A DNA stretch of 64,000 bases from Platanthera guangdongensis (taxonomy: Eukaryota > Streptophyta > Magnoliopsida > Asparagales > Orchidaceae), in contig CM077150.1 in the NCBI GenBank assembly GCA_039583875.1, positions 174,973,499-175,037,498 on the forward strand. The letters are read 5' to 3'. Below are positions 11,217 through 20,574 of the stretch, piece by piece (position 1 is the first letter of the stretch; each line of letters starts with the position of its first letter). Both the position numbers and the translations under genes were made by a program. The notes under the pieces are model-generated. The model was not told where the DNA came from. It worked only from the letters and a program-made list of their open reading frames with translations, and made no database searches.

Positions 11217-11480
11217 TGAGTTGTAGGTATATATATTGTATTCTTAATTTCTTGTAGGATCCTTAGGGATCTGAGTTGTAAGCCTGAAATTATAAAGGCT
11301 GAGTGGTAGGGCCTGTGTGCTTGAGTGTAGGAGATTCATTTCTCTGAGTGTAGGCCTTGTGGCTGAGTGTATGTCTTTGTGAAGACTGAGTGGTAGGGCT
11401 GTTGAGCCTGAGTTGTAGGAGTGGGATCACTCTGAGCTGTAGGAACCTGGTTGGGGTTCTGAGTGTAAGATCTGAGGATC
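11217..11480 (+). repeat. TGAGTGTAGG-type tandem array in R/U5 of Cop1
   Basis: About ten degenerate copies of CTGAGT(G/T)GTAGG occur at 20-30 bp intervals. It lies downstream of the TATA box and therefore in transcribed RNA. The 3' LTR copy is at about 22005-22262. Function unknown; RNA-end or polyadenylation signals are one possibility. Confidence 0.8.
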
Positions 11481-11730
11481 TGAGGAATAGTGGAGGAGTT
11501 TGGCCGAATCTAGTACACTACTAGATAGGCGAAGGGGGAAAGTGGATGTACCCAAATCTTGGGGAACCACTATAAAACTGTGTGTACTCTGTGTATGTGA
11601 TTGATGCTGTGTATGATGTTTATAGTTCTGTGAAATATGTGATATAATCTGCCTAAAAGTTTAAAAAGATTAAGTCACCTATTCACCCCCCCCCCCTCCT
11701 CTAGGTGATTAGGTACTATTGCTTTTCAAG

Positions 11731-11741
11731 TATTATCAGAG
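11731..11741 (+). other. Cop1 primer binding site (degenerate)
   Basis: TATTATCAGAG begins two bases after the LTR end and resembles TGGTATCAGAG, the initiator Met-tRNA complement, with mismatches at its start. Bases 11742-11839 are short leader before gag with nothing else notable. Confidence 0.6.
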
Positions 11742-11839
11742 GGAGGTTACTCAAAAAGGACATAACTGTCTGAATAGATCCTGTTGGCAGATTTAGTGAA
11801 ATTAAGGACCGATTCAGCATAATCAAGAAAATCAAGAAA

Positions 11840-13849
11840 ATGGGTTCAATAGAGAGTCATAAAGAACTTGGATCCATGAAGTTGCCAATTTGCAGAAAGG
11901 AGATTTTTGGCATCTGGAAAGAAAGGGTTAGACTGTTTATGGAAGCCTCTGACCCTAGAATCTATATCACAGTCAAAGAAGGGTCATATGTGCCAATGAA
12001 AGTATCTGTGTTAGATGCAAATCAGAGAACTCCAAAAGACTTTTCTGAAATGTCCAATGATGAGATTATTCTGGCTACAATGGACAAAAGGGCTCAGAAT
12101 ATCATTGTAAGTGCAATAGATGATGCTACATTTCAGAACTTGATACACTGTAAAACATCAAAGGAGATGTGGGATACTCTGATAGTGTACATGGAGGGTT
12201 CAGAAGAAGTTAGACAGGACAAAAAGTCTTTGTTAAACCAAGAGTATGAGAGCTTCATACAAGGAAGGTCTGATAGCATAACTGAGTGCTACAAGAAATT
12301 CTATAGGATAGTTAATGAGTTAATGTCCTATGGAAGAGAATTCAGCAATTATGAGCTGAATGATAAGTTTTTGAGGTCCCTAACAAAGGACTGGGACACC
12401 AAGATTTGTGTCATAAGGGAAATGGCCAAGATAGCAGATATTCCTCCTTCAACATTGTTTGGAAAGCTGTTATCCTATGAAATGCAGCTAATGGTTAGGA
12501 AAGAGGAGGAGAAGACTACCAGATTTGAGCATAAAGAAAGAGCAGTGGCATTCAAGACAGAAGCCACCAAGAAATATAAAAGTAAGTCTCCATCTCCACC
12601 TCCAAAAGTAGTTGAGACTGGGTCAGATAAATCAGAAATCAGGAATTCTGAAAGCAGTGAGAGTGATGAGGACTTTGCAGCTTTCACAAGACATTTTCAG
12701 AAGTTCCTAAAGAAGAAACAGTGGAGGTCTAAGCCATCCACTTCACAGAAGTATTCAATGAATGACAGGAGAAATCTCAAGTCAAGTAGAACTACATCTT
12801 CAAAGATAGTCTATTATTGTTGTAACAAACAAGGACATGTTGTTGCTGACTATCCTGAGAAGAGGAAAGAGTCAACTGATAAGAAGAAGACTCAAATCAA
12901 AGGGAAGAAGGAAAAGTCCTTTGTGGCAAGGAAGGACAAAAGTCTGTCAGATACGTCTTCTTCAGAAACTGATTCAGAAGCTGAGGCCTACATTGGACTG
13001 TTTGCTGAAGAAGAGGAAGAGGAGTTTATCCAGTTAATGAACTCTATATATGAGCAAGAGGACAATCAGTGCCAGGGACTGATGGCCTTATCTGAAGGTG
13101 ATAAAATCCAGGATCAGACTGGACCTAGTCAGGTACAAAATTGTTCTTCAAGTTCAGTTTCTTGTGCTGGTACAGAATCAGATTCATCAGCATCAAGTGA
13201 TGAGAGTGAATCTAAATCTGAAGGAGATATTCATCAATTGATTGATGAATATAGAGTAGTGTTGCAAGCTTTGAAGAAAAGCAAATCCTTGGCCAAGAGT
13301 CAGGCTAAGGAGATTGTCAGTCTCAAAGTTGCTGCAACAGATTTTGATAAGTTGATTGATCAAAAACTAAATGAAATAGACAGGCTGAAGAACATAACTG
13401 TTATTCCGATGGGGACTATTACATTCAAGAATGATCAAATCAGAAATCTAGAGATTAGTCTTCAGAAGGAGAGAGATATAGTTGCAAGGTTTTCTAAACC
13501 AAAATCTATTTTACCTTTGATAGATGAATTTGTACATCAAAAGGGTAAAACTGGATTAGGGTTTAAACAACCTGCTAGAACTGTAAAGTTCGATTCTAAG
13601 GGCAAAGCCCCAGCACTCAACAAGCCTGTTGTAGATAAAACAGTTAGGGTTGTACCTAAGCAAAGGTACAATAGATTTGAGTGCTGGTGTTGTGGCAAGG
13701 TGGGCCACTTTGCCATGGACTGTTGGCACAATTCAAGTGCCAAAGTGAGTAGCAATCTGCCTGTTAGAAAAGCTACAGATAGTTATGTTAAGAGGCAAAC
13801 TAACCAGCACCAAGCACCCAAGAATTCTTTGGGTTCTAAGGTTAACTAA
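11840..13849 (+). CDS. Cop1 gag
   Basis: An intact 669-residue reading for the copia particle protein. The N-terminal capsid region (residues 1-220) includes FGIWKERVRLFMEASDPRIY and MWDTLIVYMEGSEEVRQDKK, typical of SIRE-like Gag. Two zinc knuckles follow: the first (near residue 328, YCCNKQGHVVADY) has lost two Cys to Tyr, the second (CWCCGKVGHFAMDC, near 613) is intact. Between them lie acidic and Ser-rich stretches and a probable coiled coil around 470-545. The start sits 111 bp after the LTR. The stop TAA (13847-13849) is in the same frame as pol. Confidence 0.92.
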   Translation: MGSIESHKELGSMKLPICRKEIFGIWKERVRLFMEASDPRIYITVKEGSYVPMKVSVLDANQRTPKDFSEMSNDEIILATMDKRAQNIIVSAIDDATFQNLIHCKTSKEMWDTLIVYMEGSEEVRQDKKSLLNQEYESFIQGRSDSITECYKKFYRIVNELMSYGREFSNYELNDKFLRSLTKDWDTKICVIREMAKIADIPPSTLFGKLLSYEMQLMVRKEEEKTTRFEHKERAVAFKTEATKKYKSKSPSPPPKVVETGSDKSEIRNSESSESDEDFAAFTRHFQKFLKKKQWRSKPSTSQKYSMNDRRNLKSSRTTSSKIVYYCCNKQGHVVADYPEKRKESTDKKKTQIKGKKEKSFVARKDKSLSDTSSSETDSEAEAYIGLFAEEEEEEFIQLMNSIYEQEDNQCQGLMALSEGDKIQDQTGPSQVQNCSSSSVSCAGTESDSSASSDESESKSEGDIHQLIDEYRVVLQALKKSKSLAKSQAKEIVSLKVAATDFDKLIDQKLNEIDRLKNITVIPMGTITFKNDQIRNLEISLQKERDIVARFSKPKSILPLIDEFVHQKGKTGLGFKQPARTVKFDSKGKAPALNKPVVDKTVRVVPKQRYNRFECWCCGKVGHFAMDCWHNSSAKVSSNLPVRKATDSYVKRQTNQHQAPKNSLGSKVN

Positions 13850-13861
13850 TCTGTTTTGCAG
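13745..13861 (+). other. Cop1 candidate in-frame intron spanning the gag stop codon (117 bp)
   Basis: A strong donor CCAAA|GTGAGT and acceptor TCTGTTTTGCAG|GTG, with a branch-like CTAAT, bound 117 bp, exactly 39 codons, phase 0 at both ends. Removal deletes the gag stop and fuses gag to protease in frame. Cop4 has a matching TAATCTGTTTCTTTGCAG|GTG at its gag/pol border (acceptor at 38704), although its donor is unclear. Splicing is inferred, not shown. Confidence 0.45.
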
Positions 13862-16800
13862 GTGAGTCCAAGTGACCATGCCCCAATATGGTACTTGTAC
13901 AGTGGATGTTCCAGGCACATGACTGGATCTAGGGGATTGCTAAAGGACTACACACCAATCAAGGATGGTCCTAAAGTCACCTTTGGTGGTTCTGAAAAAG
14001 GAATCATCAAAGGTTTTGGTAACATTTCTAGCAACCTTATAACAATTACTCAAGTGGCTTATGTTAAAGGTTTGAAACATAACCTTATTAGTATAAGTCA
14101 GCTGAGTGATTTAGGATATGACATCTCATTTGTCAAAGATGGTTGTCATATCAGGAGATCAAATGATCAAGAAATCATTCTGACTGGTTATAGAAAGAGA
14201 AATGTCTATTGTCTAGACATTATGTATGAGAACAATGTTTCTCCAGTGTGTCTTGTAGCTGATGAGAAAGTCTCTCATTGTGTCAAATGGCACAAGAGAC
14301 TAGCCCATCTTAACTACAAGACAATTGGCCAACTCTATAGCAAAGAGTTAGTGAGGAATGGTCCTCAGGTTAAGTGTATTAAAGATGGGATATGCTCAGC
14401 TTGTCAAAAGGGCAAGCAGACTAGATCCACCTTTAATAGCATTGAAAATAAAGATGCTGTGAGGTGCTTATACCTCTTGCATATGGAACTCTTTGGTCCT
14501 ATGCCAGTTCACAGCCTAGGTAGGAAGGTCTACACATTTGTAGTTGTAGATGATTACTCAAGGTTTTCCTGGGTGTTCTTGCTTAGACAGAAATCTAAAA
14601 CACCTAGTATCTTCTATAGTTTTGTCAATTAAATTCAGAATGATTTAGACAGTACAGTGGTCAAAATAAGAAGTGACCATGGTACTAAATTCCAGTCTGA
14701 CAATATGATAAAGCTATGTGAAGAATTTGGGATATTTCAGGAATTTTCTTCACCAAGAACACCTCAGCAAAATGGCATTGCTGAGAGGAAAAATAGAACC
14801 TTGATTGAGGCTGGTAGAACCCTATTAAGTGACACATCTCTCGCAGAATATTTCTGGGCTGAGGCAGTAAACACTGCATGCCATGTAATTAATAGGGCTA
14901 CTATCACCAAAAGGCACAACAAGACCCCCTATAAGATTGTGAAAGGCAGAAAACCAAACCTATCATATTTCAGGATCTTTGGTTGTAAATGCTATATACT
15001 TAACAATGGTAAGTCTTACTTAACCAAGTTTGCTGCCAAATCCCAAGAGGGGATCTTTGTTAGGTATAGCAACAATAGTAAGGCTTATAGGGTCTACAAC
15101 TTGACTACTCAAGTTGTAGAAGAGTCAGTACATGTAGTATTTGATGAAGCTAGACTCATTAACAATGAATTATCTAGAAGTATTTGCAGCTCTACAGGTG
15201 TGACTAAGAAGATGGACAAGCTCACTATTGAAGAAGGATCTACTGCAAGTCAGCATGTAGATGATAGTGGCTGCTGTCCAGGGGGAGTACTAGATGCACC
15301 TGATGCAGAAGAAGACCAAGGAGTGCAGCAAGTTGAAGAAGCTGAAGGAGTTCAACCTGAAGCCAGGCTGCCTCCAGCTAATAGACATCTAAAAGATCAT
15401 CCAGCCAATCAAATTATTGGTGATCTAAGTCAAGGGGTACAAACAAGGAGCAGAAATCAAAGTTCAGTACTCTACTCCAGTTTTCTATCACAAGTAGAGC
15501 CAAAGAAATTTGAAGAAGCCATCCTAGACCCTCATTGGATTGTGGCAATGCAAGAGGAGCTGAATCAGTTCAAGAGATGCAAAGTCTGGGAGCTTGTTCC
15601 TAAACCAAAAGACCACAACATAATTGGAACTAAGTGGATCTTCAGGAACAAGATGGATGAACATGGAGTCATTATAAAGAACAAAGCAAGACTGGTTGCT
15701 AAGGGATATAGGCAGGAAGAAGGTATTGACTTGGATCAAACCTTTGCTCCAGTAGCCAGATTGGAGGCAATAAGGATGTTCTTGGCCTATGCACCCTATC
15801 AAGGGTTTAAAGTATACCAAATGGATGTTAAGTCAGCATTTCTGAATGGAAATCTGAAGCAAGAAGTCTATGTGGAACAGCCATCAGGTTTTGTTGATTC
15901 AACTCAACCTAATTATGTCTATAGACTTAGGAAGTCTTTGTATGGGTTAAAACAAGCCCCTGGGGTTGGTATGAAACCCTGTCTAGTTTCCTCATTGAGA
16001 ATAAATTCACAAGGGGGGGATAGACAAGACTCTATTCCTTAGGGAATCCAGAGACAAGATCATTCTAGTCCAAATATATGTAGATGACATCATATTTGGG
16101 TCTACAGAGAATAGTCTTTGCAGAAAGTTTGCAAAACTTATGCAAGGACAGTTTGAAATGAGCAGTATGGGGGAACTTAAGTTCTTCTTGGGTCTCCAAG
16201 TTAGACAGACTGAGAATGGTTTATCCATATGCCATTCTAAGTTCACCCTAGAATTAATAAGGAAATATGGTATGGAATCATCCAGTACCATGAAAACTCC
16301 TATGGGGTCAAGTATGTCTCTTAGCAAAGATGATGCAGGGAAACCTGTAGATGAGACTTTGTATAGATGAATAGTTGGATCCCTATTGTATTTGACTGCA
16401 AGTAGACCATATATCATGTATGCTACATGTGTCTGTGCTAGGTACCAAGCATGCCCTAAAGAATCTCATTTGACAGCGGTCAAAAGAATTCTGAGATATC
16501 TAAAGGGCACTCCTTATCTAGGACTTTGGTACCCTAGGAATAGAGACTTTGAACTGACAGGTTATTCAGATGCAAATTTTGCAGGATGCAAAGAAGATAG
16601 GAAAAGTACAACTGGTACCTGTCAATTCCTAGGTGGAAGACTGATTTCATGGAGTAGCAAGAATCAAACAAGTGTGGCTATCTCCACAGCAGAATCAGAG
16701 TATGTGGCTGCAGGAAGTTGTTGTGCTCAACTTCTATGGATACAACATCAGCTTGAAGATTATGGTATTCAAGTAAGTAGAACACCACTATTTTGTGAGT

Positions 16801-17021
16801 CTACCAGTGCTATATCTATTGCAAACAATCCTGTTTCCCATAGTAGGACTAAGCACATAGAAATAAAATATCATTTTCTAAGAGAACATGTGGAAAAAGG
16901 AAATATTTCACTAGAGTATGTTAATACAGATAATCAACTAGCTGACATGTATACTAAGCCATTAGAAGAAACCAAATTCAATAGGTTTAAAATTGAATTA
17001 GGTATGATAAACTTAGAATAA
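13850..17021 (+). pseudogene. Cop1 pol: protease, integrase, reverse transcriptase, RNase H
   Basis: Copia-order polyprotein. Protease reads WYLYSGCSRHMTG, with Tyr replacing the catalytic Asp (codon 13898-13900). Integrase has a zinc domain (HKRLAHLN, CSACQKGKQ), a first catalytic position reading MELFGPM (Glu for Asp), then [10 protein letters not shown] and [13 protein letters not shown]. Reverse transcriptase shows [31 protein letters not shown] and YVDDIIFGS. RNase H has DRKSTTGTCQFLGG and AISTAESEYVAA, and the C-terminus ends near LADMYTKPLEE. Breaks: a TAA at 14630, a +1 shift near 15960-15970 and a TGA near 16368. Two substituted catalytic residues make this copy inactive even apart from the breaks. 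Confidence 0.93.
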
Positions 17022-17047
17022 GTTTTCAAAATTGGCTAAGTAAAAAG

Positions 17048-17310
17048 GTGTCGACACACAGAGTTGTCTGTGTCGACACAGAAAAGTGGTGTCGAAACTT
17101 TAGAGAAAAGGTGTCGACACATCTAGGAAGTTGGTGTCGACACTTCATAGAATTTGTGTCGACACATGCAGGGTAGGTGTCGACACATCTAAGGTGGTGT
17201 AGATACATCAACAAGTGTCGACACATATATTCTGTCGACTATACTTGTGTCGACACATAGTTGTCGAGACATTATAAGTCTGTGTCGACACTTATCAACA
17301 GTGTCGTCAC
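17048..17310. repeat. Second GTGTCGACAC array, inside Cop1 before the third ORF
   Basis: About 14 exact or degenerate copies of GTGTCGACAC begin 27 bp after the pol stop, with two more at 17380 and 17418. Flanks differ from the LTR array (for example GGTGTCGACACATC), so it is not a simple copy of it. It is followed by a TATA box, repeating the LTR promoter layout. Confidence 0.9.
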
Positions 17311-17356
17311 AATTTAAGTATTTTGACGCCCCCTTTCATCTTCGATCCTAGAAAGG

Positions 17357-17364
17357 TATAAATA
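17357..17364 (+). promoter_or_regulatory. Candidate internal TATA box for the Cop1 third ORF
   Basis: TATAAATA (in AAAGGTATAAATATT) lies 47 bp after the internal array and 107 bp before the ATG at 17464. No ATG intervenes between the expected start site (about 17390) and 17464. The combination suggests a separate promoter (inference). Confidence 0.55.
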
Positions 17365-17463
17365 TTATTTCGCCATTGTCTGTCGACACACTCACCAAAG
17401 TTTCGAGACCAAACTTGTGTGTCGACATCTCTCTTCTCTCAATTCAAATTTCTTCAAACCCTA

Positions 17464-18504
17464 ATGGCGCCCAAGCTCGAAGAGAATGTGAATGAAGGTT
17501 ATGAACTCGTGCGGCATGCTTTTGATGACGCGAAACCAGATATCAAAGGCATGATAACCCTAATCGCAGAGACTGGATTAGACTTTCTTGTTTCAGAACC
17601 GACCAAGATATGGAAGAAGGAAGTCCTGGAATTCCTGAATGGAGCAACAATAGATGAATATGGACTCAAGATAAAGTCTAGAGTTCATGGGGCTAAAGTG
17701 AAAGTTTCTTCTAAGAGTCTGAGAAAGGTACTACAACTACCAAGTACAAAGGAAGAAGATGATGTTTCTGCTTCTAAAACTAGGGAAGCATTGACATGGT
17801 GTGGACTGGACTCCAATCTGAAAATAGGATCTGTTTTCAATAAGAAGGGAATGAACATGCAAGGCAAATTTCTATCTGAAATTGTTGGCAAGGTTATCTT
17901 AAGCAAGCCTGGCGGCCATGACAGAGTCTCAGCTCACATGTTTAGCCTCATGATAAGGATTATCTTCAAACTACAAACTGATGGGTCTGCAGTAGTGTTT
18001 GAGAAGATAAAAGAGAGTATGAAGAAGCCCAATTTGGGTAGGATTCTAAGTCTTTATCTGGCTGGTAGTATACCAGAGGTCATGAATCAAGCAGCTGGAA
18101 CTAAGATTAACCACATGAGGAGAATGGATTTGAGAATTTTCTCTAGGTGGGATATAGTCTTGACCAAGGAAATGCCAACTCCTGAGAAGGAAACACCCCT
18201 GAAGAAGAAGAAGAAGACAGCCCCAGTGGCTCAAGAATCCTCTAGCAGCTCTGAGGAGCAAGTTGTCTTTACTCCTGATAAGGAAGCAACTGGAAATGCT
18301 GGCCAATCACCTACAAGACAAGAAGATGCAGAGAGGCAGGGGGAGCTACCACAAGCAAGCCCAAATCACCAGGATTCCATGCAGGGGGAGCCCTTACTTG
18401 TGGAAGAACCAACTCCACTTGAGAGTGAACAGGCTACCCACACAATACTTGAGGTAATCACTGAAATCAACCAATTAGATTTCTCTATTGAAATGAAGAT
18501 ATGA
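17464..18504 (+). CDS. Cop1 third ORF, N-terminal part (unknown function)
   Basis: 346 residues from the first ATG after the internal TATA box (MAPKLEENVNEGYEL). The N-terminal 200 residues look globular. The pattern IWKKEVLEFLNGATI followed by SRVHGAKVKVSSKSLRKVLQL resembles the conserved core of proteins annotated as putative plant transposon protein and of extra ORFs in SIRE-like elements. Residues 250-346 are low-complexity, rich in Lys, Ser, Glu and Pro (KKKKKTAPVAQESSSSSEEQ). I see no signal peptide or clear membrane segment, so the env-like label often used for this position is not supported. The reading stops at 18504 and continues in another frame. Confidence 0.75.
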   Translation: MAPKLEENVNEGYELVRHAFDDAKPDIKGMITLIAETGLDFLVSEPTKIWKKEVLEFLNGATIDEYGLKIKSRVHGAKVKVSSKSLRKVLQLPSTKEEDDVSASKTREALTWCGLDSNLKIGSVFNKKGMNMQGKFLSEIVGKVILSKPGGHDRVSAHMFSLMIRIIFKLQTDGSAVVFEKIKESMKKPNLGRILSLYLAGSIPEVMNQAAGTKINHMRRMDLRIFSRWDIVLTKEMPTPEKETPLKKKKKTAPVAQESSSSSEEQVVFTPDKEATGNAGQSPTRQEDAERQGELPQASPNHQDSMQGEPLLVEEPTPLESEQATHTILEVITEINQLDFSIEMKI

Positions 18505-20306
18505 CTGACAGATTGTCTGATGTTAATCAGCAACCTCAGATTCATAGCCAACCCCAAGATGTTGTCATGGAAGACACATCTGTTGCAGATAAAGTGGTTG
18601 ATGAGATTAGAGATTCTCCAGCCCCTTCTCAACAAGAATTTACCTTAGAAGAACTATTCCCTGACCTTCTCTAAACTGACTTTGAGAAAGAAAGTGCTAC
18701 TGCTGAGGGGGAGAAAGTAATCATTGAGGTGGAGCAAGTGGAGAATATAGAAGAAACTGCAGGCAAAGAGATTGAGTTGCCAAAAGATGCTGAAGGGATA
18801 CAAAGGACTGAGAAGGAGTTACCTCCAATTCCAAAGGACAGAGTGACTTTTGCTAGCACATCTGCATCAGAATATGAAGAGGCTGCAAGAGCCAAGAAGA
18901 GGAAGTTTCAAGTCTTCAAGAGGAGAAGCCAGACATACAAAAAGGCTTTACAAACAATTGCACCACAGCCTGCACTACAGCCAGCCTCATCAACAGATTA
19001 CAGTTCATTGATGGTGGCTTTACAAATTACGCTTGATGAGCAAAGGCAAACTTTGGAAAAGTATGTAGATGAAGGGAATAAATCTCTACAATTTGATTTT
19101 GCACAAGATATTAAGTCCATCAGATTTGAAATGAATCTGAATAAGAAAGAGATGACTGACTGCTTTCATAAGGGAGGAAATGCAGTAGTCTATCTAGCTA
19201 CTCATCAAGAAAATATCAAGAAACAAATTGAAGACCTGGCAGTGAAGCAAGGCTATGTCCTGGAAAACCAGATTAGAATGAATGACAATTTGACTGAGTC
19301 ACACAATGTGATAGTCACTGCGATGCAGAATCTGGCTGCTGCTCAAACTACAGCAAGGACTACAGCCTAGGAAGAGTTTGATAAGAAGTTCCAAGAGCAC
19401 ATCACTGCTGTTAAAACTGCTATAGAAGCCTCTCAAAAAGCTATAACTGACAAGCTCCAAAGGTTGAAACCTTTCTATAAAGATGGAGTAAATTATCTGA
19501 ATGCACAGATAAGATTTCAGAAAGATGATCTGAGGGATCACATTGAAAGAGAAGTCATAAAGGGGGAGAGGGTGTTAGTCAAAGCATGCTCTGATCATGC
19601 AAAATGGATTTCAAATTCCATCAGAGCCACCCTTGGATATCCTCCATTATGTGATGATGACAATGTTGCAGAGTCTGGTATTAATCCTGCATATCTTGGA
19701 GGGGAGAAAGCTGAAGTGGCTCAAGTAATTTACCCTCCACTAGACTTTGATCTGATACATGCAGATATACAGTCAATGTATAGCCCACCTGAGCGAAATC
19801 AGAAGGTCATCATAGAAAAAGTGGTTCAGCCAGTATCTGAGGCTATACTGAAAGAACAAGAGGCTTTGCAGAAAGAACAAGAAGCCCAATTGTCTAAGAA
19901 GAGATTCAGGGAGCAAGCTGAACTGAGGCCTGATTTTGAACAGTGGAGCCCCACCTCCGGGAATATTATCTTGACTGCATGGAAGGCTGCCAAGGACAAT
20001 ATCCAAGATAGAAACAAGTGGTATTCTGAACTGGAGTGGAGGAAGCATGAGTCCAGGCAAGAGGAAATTGTGCAATATAGAAGAAAGGCTAAGATGGGAA
20101 AGCTACCTCCTACTGCACAGGAGCCTAACAAATACTTTCCTAAGCCTTATCATTATTTTGAAAGACAAAAGATCAAGGCTGAAGAGCAGAAAAATAAGGA
20201 TCTTAAAGGAAAGAAGCCTGCTACTGCTGAAGACACTGAAGCTCCTGTCCAAGCAAAGATACAATCTGGAAAGGACATAGTTATCAAGGAGCCTGAGCAG
20301 CAATAG
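18505..20306 (+). pseudogene. Cop1 third ORF, C-terminal part (broken)
   Basis: After a frameshift near 18500 the same protein continues through 18672 (stop), 18729-19370 (stop TAG) and 19464-20306. It is highly charged with long helical heptad-like stretches (EQRQTLEKYVDEGNKSLQF, KEQEALQKEQEAQLSKKRF), suggesting coiled-coil oligomerisation. The C-terminus is Lys/Glu-rich. I see no catalytic motif. Together with 17464-18504 the original protein would have been roughly 940 residues, as large as Gag plus protease. Function unknown. Confidence 0.7.
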
Positions 20307-20560
20307 GATAGAATTTTTCTTTAGTTTACAGTTGTAATCATTTGATTTTTAAACTGTCTGTAAACTTTTGGATAATGAATATGTTGAAGAACAATGTGAT
20401 ATATGTTAAATCTATTACATTAATATTCTGTAATATTTGTGTATACATGTTTTGCTTATACATGTTTATGTACTTACCCTGTTATATAATCCTGCTTTAC
20501 ACCATACTGTGATTTTGTTATGTATGGTGTATATCATTAACTAAGAGTTATGACTTCTCC
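20307..20560 (+). other. Cop1 3' non-coding region
   Basis: AT-rich sequence between the third ORF and the polypurine tract. Nothing recognised besides T-rich and TGTA-rich stretches. Confidence 0.6.
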
Positions 20561-20574
20561 AAATAGGGGGAGAT
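20561..20574 (+). other. Cop1 polypurine tract
   Basis: AAATAGGGGGAGAT abuts the right LTR and is the plus-strand priming site. Confidence 0.9.

Larger units (their letters stand above)
9791..11728 (+). repeat. Cop1 5' LTR
   Basis: It begins TGTTGGGTACATTGG and ends GCTTTTCA. In order: GTGTCGACAC array (9936-10751), TATA box (10886), TGAGTGTAGG-type array (11217-11480), and a C-tract flanked by CACCTA and TAGGTG near the end (11671-11707). No coding sequence; the long readings over the array are artefacts of the repeat. Confidence 0.95.

Noticed and set aside
17464..20306. Envelope gene for the Cop1 third ORF
   Set aside because: No signal peptide, membrane segment or cleavage motif seen; the protein looks soluble and coiled-coil.
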